64,000 nucleotides of DNA, from positions 6,976,501-7,040,500 of the forward strand of contig NZ_CP108462.1 of NCBI RefSeq assembly GCF_036226365.1, given 5' to 3'. Position numbers and translations under genes: made by a program. Positions 59,612-64,000 of this stretch are shown here, piece by piece (the first letter of the stretch is position 1; every line of letters starts with the position of its first letter). The notes below the pieces were generated by a model that ran no database searches, was not told where the DNA came from, and was given only the letters and a program-made list of their open reading frames with translations. This DNA is from Streptomyces sp. NBC_01262 (GTDB lineage: Bacteria > Actinomycetota > Actinomycetes > Streptomycetales > Streptomycetaceae).

Positions 59612-60575
59612 GCGTTTGGGTGATTCCGGTGAGCTTGATCAAATACGGCGAGGGGAATTCCGGGTGCGTTCCCGCGCCCGGCTGCGAATACTCGTGCGAT
59701 TTCCGCGCCGGATGTGCGGCTCGCGGCGCGCCCGGCAGGTTTTCGTCCGCAGCACGATGGCGGCATTCGGCGGGATATCCGCGCTCCTGCAGTTCGCCGG
59801 GCAATTCTTTCCGGGGGGATTTGCCGTTCCCGGCGCGGTCACCGTGGTGTCGGTGACGGCCTGCGTGGCGTGGGGGCTGGGCCGGGCCCGTCCGGTGGCT
59901 CGGGTGCAGCAGGCGTTCCAGCGGCCCGACATGACGGTGGTGGTCGAGTCGGGCGATGTCTTCGACGGGCCGGCGCATCTCGTCGTCGGGTTCAGCGACA
60001 CCTTCGACACCGCATCGTCCGGCGGCGCGGTCATCAACGGCGACAGCGTGCAGGCCCAGTTGCTGGCCCGGCGGTACGGCGGCGACGTACAGCGCCTGGA
60101 CGCGGAGCTGACCGCGGCGCTCGCCGCGGTCGCGCCCGTCGCGCGCGAGGACCGGGACGGCAAGCCGCTGGGCAAGCTGGACCGGTATCCGTTGGGCACC
60201 GTGGCGGTCCTGGGCGCCCGTCCGCAGTTGGTGTTCGCCGTCGCGTACAGCCGCATCGGCAACGACTGCGTGGCAGCCTCCAGCACCGAGGACCTCTGGT
60301 CGGCCCTCAACCGCCTGTGGGACTCGATGCACCGGCACGCCCAGCTGGGGCGGGTGGCGATGCCACTGGTCGGATCGGGGCTGTCCCGGCTCGACCACCT
60401 CGACCAGGACAGCCTGCTGCGGTTGATCCTGATGTCCTTCGTCGCCCGGTCACGCGAGGGCGCGGTCTGCCGCGAACTGCGGGTGGTGCTGCGGCCGGCC
60501 GACCTGGAACGGATCAACATGCGCGAGATGGCGGCCTTCCTGAGCGCCCTCGCATCCGGGCTGGACGACGCGTGA
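59610..60575 (+). CDS. Two-TM protein with ThsA-like macro domain
   Basis: 321 residues from ATG 59610; GTG 59664 after GAGGGG is a good alternative (303 residues). An Arg-rich N-terminus is followed by two TM helices (A-A-F-G-G-I-S-A-L-L-Q-F-A-G; V-T-V-V-S-V-T-A-C-V-A-W-G-L) and then a macro domain with L-V-V-G-F-S-D-T-F-D-T, R-Y-P-L-G-T-V, F-A-V-A-Y-S-R-I-G-N-D and M-P-L-V-G-S-G-L. Two TM helices plus a macro domain is the build of type II Thoeris ThsA, a membrane-disrupting effector gated by a TIR-made signal. It converges on a TIR-like gene 24 bp away. Effector role is inferred. Confidence 0.72.
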   Translation: MRLGDSGELDQIRRGEFRVRSRARLRILVRFPRRMCGSRRARQVFVRSTMAAFGGISALLQFAGQFFPGGFAVPGAVTVVSVTACVAWGLGRARPVARVQQAFQRPDMTVVVESGDVFDGPAHLVVGFSDTFDTASSGGAVINGDSVQAQLLARRYGGDVQRLDAELTAALAAVAPVAREDRDGKPLGKLDRYPLGTVAVLGARPQLVFAVAYSRIGNDCVAASSTEDLWSALNRLWDSMHRHAQLGRVAMPLVGSGLSRLDHLDQDSLLRLILMSFVARSREGAVCRELRVVLRPADLERINMREMAAFLSALASGLDDA

Positions 60576-60599
60576 GCCGGAGGCGTGAGCCGGGGTTCG

Positions 60600-61274
60600 T
60601 CAGGGCGCGAGACGCCGGTAGGCGGACAGGTTCCGGAAGTGCCAGGTCTCGCGCCAGTCCGGCCGGCTGTCGTCGAGCGGACAGCCGGCCAGCTTCAGCC
60701 GCGCGACGATCTTCGCGAGGGCGGACTCCGTGCCGTCGAAGCGGATGACGTTGAGGCCCGCCGTGTCGGCGACGTGCCGCAGCCGGCCGACCTCGACGAT
60801 GACGGTCCGCTCGGGGTAGGCCATCAGCGCCATGCCCAGCTCGATCAGCACGTTCTGCCGGGGCTGGCCCGTCAGCTGGGTCTCGTCGGCCGGCTCGGCG
60901 TCGCCGAGCAGCTGCGGGTGGAGCTTGGCGACGTCGTCCGGGGTGAGCAGCACCAGGGCCGCCTGCGCCTGGGACGGCGCGTTCCTGACCACCTCACCCA
61001 GGTAGGGCGAGGTGCTGCGGGTGGCCCGCACCAGTTCCTCCCACTCCAGCGGGCGCAGGTCGAGCCGGCGCAGCAGCGCGAACATCGACTGCCGCACTTC
61101 CTCGTCCCGGCCGTGCACGACGAAGACGCTGCGGCTGCGGGTGTGTTCGGCAGACGCCTGCTCGGGCGCCTGCGGCTTGGCGGCGGGCGCCGCGTTGTAG
61201 ATGTAGCCGAAGCCCTGGTTCTTCCCGCCGGTGATGTTCTGGTCGTGGCTCCCGGTGCTGTCGCTCGCGCTCAT
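60600..61274 (-). CDS. TIR-like protein with N-terminal Gly/Asn-rich motif
   Basis: 224 residues from ATG 61274, overlapping the upstream gene by ATGA. Residues 12-29 are the motif Q-N-I-T-G-G-K-N-Q-G-F-G-Y-I-Y-N-A-A, also found at the C-terminus of the membrane protein encoded just upstream. After a Pro/Ala linker, residues 48-190 match TIR-like (PF10137-type) nucleotide-binding domains: V-F-V-V-H-G-R-D-E (50-58), L-V-L-L-T-P-D-D (108-114 region) and the catalytic-type Glu145 in N-V-L-I-E-L-G. Such domains degrade NAD+ or make a signal in bacterial immunity. The remaining ~30 residues are unassigned. Confidence 0.75.
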   Translation of the reverse strand: MSASDSTGSHDQNITGGKNQGFGYIYNAAPAAKPQAPEQASAEHTRSRSVFVVHGRDEEVRQSMFALLRRLDLRPLEWEELVRATRSTSPYLGEVVRNAPSQAQAALVLLTPDDVAKLHPQLLGDAEPADETQLTGQPRQNVLIELGMALMAYPERTVIVEVGRLRHVADTAGLNVIRFDGTESALAKIVARLKLAGCPLDDSRPDWRETWHFRNLSAYRRLAP

Positions 61275-62881
61275 GATGGCTGTTCCCCTTGGCTGCTCGG
61301 TGAGTCGGTGCCCGCGGCCTGGAAGTTGTAGCCGAAGTCCTTGTTTTCCCCGCCGAAGATGTTCTGGTTGTTGTCCCCGAAGAGGATGTTGGTCTGCGCA
61401 CGGTCGTGGTCGGCGAGATCCACGTTGTGGTCACCCAGAAACGTACGGATGTTCTGGAGCAGATGGCGTTCGACGATCTGCGTGTACTTCACGGCGTCGG
61501 ATTGCTGGAAGAAATGGTGGTAGGTCTCGCTGGTGGCCATTTCCCGGACGCTCGTCACCGCGCCGCAGTCGACCGCCTTGGTCACATAGCGGCCCAGACG
61601 GAATTCGCTCGTGTCGGCCGCCGTGCTGTCCACGGTGAACCTGAGGACGGCCCGCTCGCCCCGCCCGGGGCGCACCCACCGGCGCAGCCGCCGGGGCAGG
61701 AAGCGCTCCGGGAGCACCCGCAGCGGCAGCAACGGCAGTGCCATGCACCAGCGCGGTACGGCCTTGGCCATGTCCCACGCCACTCGTAGGGCCAGGCCGC
61801 GGTCGAATGCGTCGGGCAGCCGGTCGACGAGGTGGAAGTCCTCCAGGAGCGGCCCGAGGACGTACGTGTAGAACTCGGTGTGCAGGGTTTCACCCTTGAG
61901 GTCGAACCCCACGAAGATCGAGGTCACCAGCTCCTCGTTCCACGAACCGACGCGCACGCACAGATACTCGCGGGCCGAGTCGTAGTCCTCCCGCCAGTGG
62001 ATGCCCGGGAGGTCGTCCGCGCCGGGCAGGTCGGTCCAACCCGCGCCGCGCGACCGGTCGTTGGTCCGGATCGCCGTGGTGAAGCGGCGCTGCTCGACGG
62101 TCAGCCCCTCGATGCGTTCGTCCCGGCGGGCCTCCTCGCGCAGTTCGCCTGCCATCCGTTCGGCGACGTAGCCGGTGATCTCGTGGACGGTGAACGGGAT
62201 GACGGTTCTGCGCTCCACGGTGTCCAGGTCGGGCCCGGAGCCGTCGATGTCCTTGCGCGCGGCGAGCTTGGTTCTGCGCGCGCCGAGCAGCAGTTGGGCG
62301 TTCGACCAGTCGCGCAGGGGCTCACCGGCGCCGACGAAGGGCCGGTAACCGGCGTAGAAGACCAGGCCGCTGCCGGCGGACTGCTCATGGTCGATCTTGC
62401 GCACCAGGGCGTCGGTGAGGCTGCCGTTGGCGGGGTAGGAGCCGTCAAAGCCTCCATTGGGGCCGGTCTCCTTCAGGCGGGTCATCAGGATCTGGAGGGT
62501 GGCGACCCGCCGCAGGTAGGCCGCGCCCCACAGCGCCCAGCACAGGAGCAGTACGCAGGTGAACGGGCCCAGCGTGCCGCTGCTCATCAGGAACAGGAGC
62601 AGGACGGCCGAGCCGATGGCCACGCCCAACTGGAGGCGGCGCAACCGGCGGGCCGCGAGAGCGTGCGCGAGGACCGTCACGGCGTCATAGCCGTACGACG
62701 GCGCGACCACCCGGAAGCGGTTCCTCACCAGTTCGCGGATGACCGCCCGGCGATAGCCGCGGTCGAGGTAAGTGCCCGCGGACAGCAGGCGGGTGGCCTT
62801 GGTCCGCGCGTACTCGCGGGGGACCCGGGGCGCCTCGGGCGGCGGGCCGGGAGGATGTGGCAGCAGTGTCTTCGTGGTCAC
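61271..62881 (-). CDS. Membrane protein with C-terminal Gly/Asn-rich motif
   Basis: 536 residues, GTG start. Cytoplasmic N-terminus, two TM helices (about 84-120: L-G-V-A-I-G-S-A-V-L-L-L-F-L-M and F-T-C-V-L-L-L-C-W-A-L-W-G-A-A), then a ~380-residue soluble region with no domain I recognise. The last ~35 residues contain F-G-D-N-N followed by Q-N-I-F-G-G-E-N-K-D-F-G-Y-N-F-Q-A-A (506-523), the same motif as the N-terminus of the downstream TIR-like protein. By analogy with amyloid-signalling pairs, this may be the sensor that recruits the TIR protein. Confidence 0.6.
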   Translation of the reverse strand: MTTKTLLPHPPGPPPEAPRVPREYARTKATRLLSAGTYLDRGYRRAVIRELVRNRFRVVAPSYGYDAVTVLAHALAARRLRRLQLGVAIGSAVLLLFLMSSGTLGPFTCVLLLCWALWGAAYLRRVATLQILMTRLKETGPNGGFDGSYPANGSLTDALVRKIDHEQSAGSGLVFYAGYRPFVGAGEPLRDWSNAQLLLGARRTKLAARKDIDGSGPDLDTVERRTVIPFTVHEITGYVAERMAGELREEARRDERIEGLTVEQRRFTTAIRTNDRSRGAGWTDLPGADDLPGIHWREDYDSAREYLCVRVGSWNEELVTSIFVGFDLKGETLHTEFYTYVLGPLLEDFHLVDRLPDAFDRGLALRVAWDMAKAVPRWCMALPLLPLRVLPERFLPRRLRRWVRPGRGERAVLRFTVDSTAADTSEFRLGRYVTKAVDCGAVTSVREMATSETYHHFFQQSDAVKYTQIVERHLLQNIRTFLGDHNVDLADHDRAQTNILFGDNNQNIFGGENKDFGYNFQAAGTDSPSSQGEQPS

Positions 62882-62902
62882 GATGGTTCAGCACTCCGCT
62901 GG

Positions 62903-63580
62903 TCAGGTGGTCGGGGTGGCCGTGCCGCTGGTGATCTCACCGTCGATGACGGTGTAGGCGGCGTCGTACGAGCGCGATGTGCCGTCCGTCGACAGGGCGT
63001 TGAGGGTCAGCCGCACGACGGCCCCCTGCACGGACACGTCGCTGATGGTGTCCCGCTGGGTGGTGGCGAAGCCCGAGGCGAACGAGGCGTAGTCGGCGTT
63101 CAGGTTCTTGCCGCCCAGGTCCCAGGCCGTCTGGTAGTCGCGGTTGTTGATCGCGTCGAAGTAGGCGGCGACGACCGCCTGCGGTTCCGCAGTGGCGGTC
63201 GCGCTTGAGGTGGTGGTCGCCGTGGCTGACCCCGGCCAGGTGCTGAAGACGTCCCCGGGCAGTGCCGTCGAGGCAGTGGCGGAGGCGGAGGCGTACGCCG
63301 TCGTCGGCGAGGCCTGCGGCCAGGCCGATGTCTGGGTCCCGAAGCCGGAGTAGGGCCCGGCCGCACCTGTCGAGCCCGAGCCCGAGCCCGGGTCGTCGTG
63401 CGTCAGGCCGCCGATCAGCCCCACGAGCAGGACGAGCAGCAGCGGTGCGCCGATGACGGTGAGCCCCCAGGTACGGGCGGGCCCGGCGGGAGGAATCAGC
63501 CCCACATCGCGGTAGGGCACCGGCGGCCCCGATGCGGGGTCGGGTCTCGTTACGGGAGGCAGCAGGCCGGGGTCGTCCAT
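62903..63580 (-). CDS. Membrane-anchored protein with NTF2-like extracytoplasmic domain
   Basis: 225 residues from ATG 63580 (GGAG upstream). Pro-rich cytoplasmic start, one TM helix (L-T-V-I-G-A-P-L-L-L-V-L-L-V-G-L-I-G-G-L), a Ser/Thr/Ala-rich linker, then about 100 residues of NTF2/DUF4878-like character (V-V-A-A-Y-F-D-A-I-N-N-R-D-Y-Q-T-A-W-D-L-G-G). First gene of the operon that continues with the motif-bearing membrane protein and the TIR-like protein, 21 bp apart. Could monitor the cell surface; function unknown. Confidence 0.65.
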   Translation of the reverse strand: MDDPGLLPPVTRPDPASGPPVPYRDVGLIPPAGPARTWGLTVIGAPLLLVLLVGLIGGLTHDDPGSGSGSTGAAGPYSGFGTQTSAWPQASPTTAYASASATASTALPGDVFSTWPGSATATTTSSATATAEPQAVVAAYFDAINNRDYQTAWDLGGKNLNADYASFASGFATTQRDTISDVSVQGAVVRLTLNALSTDGTSRSYDAAYTVIDGEITSGTATPTT

Positions 63581-63793
63581 GGATACTCCAACGCGGAGTG
63601 CGCGGAAAGGCTGGTTGACACCTTTGATGCCACCAGTCCCTCCGCTTCCGTGGCCAGAACCGACCTGCTTCCGATCCGCTTCCGGGCCGGACGAGGCGGT
63701 ACTCCTCGATCAGCGGTGACCACGGACGCGCGATATCCTCGAAGGGAGTCCATTCGCCCGCCGGTCTTACCGCCGTGAGGGAGATCAGTTCCC

Positions 63794-64000
63794 ATGGATC
63801 TCAACACCGTCACCGAAGTAATCCGGCGACCGTCCGCCCGGCCGGGCACGCACTGGCGCGAAGGCGACGCCTGGCTCGCGGGCGGAACGTGGCTGTACTC
63901 CACGGAGCAGCCGGGCCTGCGCCGCCTGATCGACCTGACGGCACTGGGCTGGGATCCCCTCGTCCCGAGCGCGGCGGGCCTCGGCATCGGCGCGACATGC
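63794..64000 (+). CDS. FAD-binding subunit of molybdopterin dehydrogenase, 3' partial
   Basis: 69 codons from ATG 63794 (GAGGGAG upstream), running off the window. Begins M-D-L-N-T-V-T-E-V and has L-A-G-G-T-W-L-Y-S followed by L-I-D-L-T-A-L-G, the first FAD-pyrophosphate motif of the xanthine dehydrogenase/CO dehydrogenase medium subunit. Partner molybdenum and 2Fe-2S subunits would lie to the right. Divergent from the TIR operon across 213 bp in which no clear promoter was recognised. Confidence 0.75.
   Translation, partial: MDLNTVTEVIRRPSARPGTHWREGDAWLAGGTWLYSTEQPGLRRLIDLTALGWDPLVPSAAGLGIGATC

Noticed and set aside
58161-61274. Calling the region a canonical Thoeris system
   Set aside because: The TIR-like domain is of the PF10137 kind rather than clearly ThsB, gene orientation is not a single operon, and extra components are present; kept as Thoeris-like only.
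61188-61366. RHIM-like (V-Q-A-G) amyloid motif
   Set aside because: The core V/I-Q-V/I/A-G is absent; the shared motif is a different Q-N-I-x-G-G ... F-G-Y pattern.
63581-63793. TTGACA at 63615 as a promoter for the right-edge gene
   Set aside because: No -10 box at a workable distance, and it is 180 bp from the start codon.
1-64000. CRISPR arrays, tRNA/rRNA genes, transposases or att sites
   Set aside because: None seen; only short local repeats and regulatory palindromes are present.

Overview
The window is chromosomal DNA from a high-GC actinomycete, almost certainly a Streptomyces or close relative. Most of it has strong GC bias at third codon positions, GTG starts and ATGA/GTGA start-stop overlaps are common, and SARP, ECF-sigma, DUF3152 and DUF4232 families occur together with one rare TTA (bldA-type) codon. 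No rRNA, tRNA, CRISPR array or insertion sequence was seen.

Layout. (1) 1-10520: a type VII (ESX/WXG100) secretion region. Two effector modules face each other, each with a WXG100-like protein, a multidomain secreted protein with a membrane segment, and a member of an unnamed accessory family. The second module ends in a papain-like cysteine peptidase domain followed by a small, AT-richer, probable immunity gene. A 1462-residue EccC/EssC-like FtsK/SpoIIIE motor is read away from it. (2) 10507-19476: an aromatic meta-cleavage (mhp/dmp-type) operon, a divergent IclR regulator, and a cupin plus flavin monooxygenase operon. Two near-identical palindromes flank the iclR gene. (3) 19446-25672: a DUF4232 lipoprotein; a MarR regulator divergent from a hydrolase/epimerase operon over a 13-bp-arm operator; an MMPL exporter and a TetR regulator, each preceded by the same type of 24-bp operator. 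(4) 25849-34762: an FMO-SDR-ALDH operon with an AraC/VirS-like regulator, an MFS exporter, then a membrane protein and a WD40 protein that share an uncharacterised N-terminal module. (5) 34789-47294: a LacI-controlled uptake and catabolism operon (DapA-like lyase, polar amino-acid ABC transporter, three-subunit FAD/2Fe-2S dehydrogenase, AtzF-C-like protein, hydantoinase), then a LysR regulator divergent from a diaminopropionate ammonia-lyase-like/M20 pair. (6) 47306-58016: a DUF3152 protein that has lost its zincin motif, a TetR gene bordering a 600-bp graveyard of gene fragments, a duplicated hydrolase/carotenoid oxygenase/ECF-sigma operon, a GH1 glucosidase plus sugar MFS behind a palindromic promoter, and two VOC genes with twin promoters. 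(7) 58161-63580: the most unusual part. A SARP-like regulator is fused to a ThsA-type macro domain; a divergent two-TM protein carries the same macro domain; and a three-gene operon ends in a TIR-like protein. The TIR-like protein's N-terminus and the C-terminus of the membrane protein encoded just upstream share an 18-residue Gly/Asn/Gln/aromatic motif. This has the architecture of a Thoeris-like (TIR plus TM-macro) immune module with an amyloid-like coupling motif. (8) 63794-64000: the 5' end of a molybdopterin-dehydrogenase FAD subunit that runs off the window.

All functions are inferred from sequence. The immune role of region 7 and the toxin role in region 1 are inferences from architecture.
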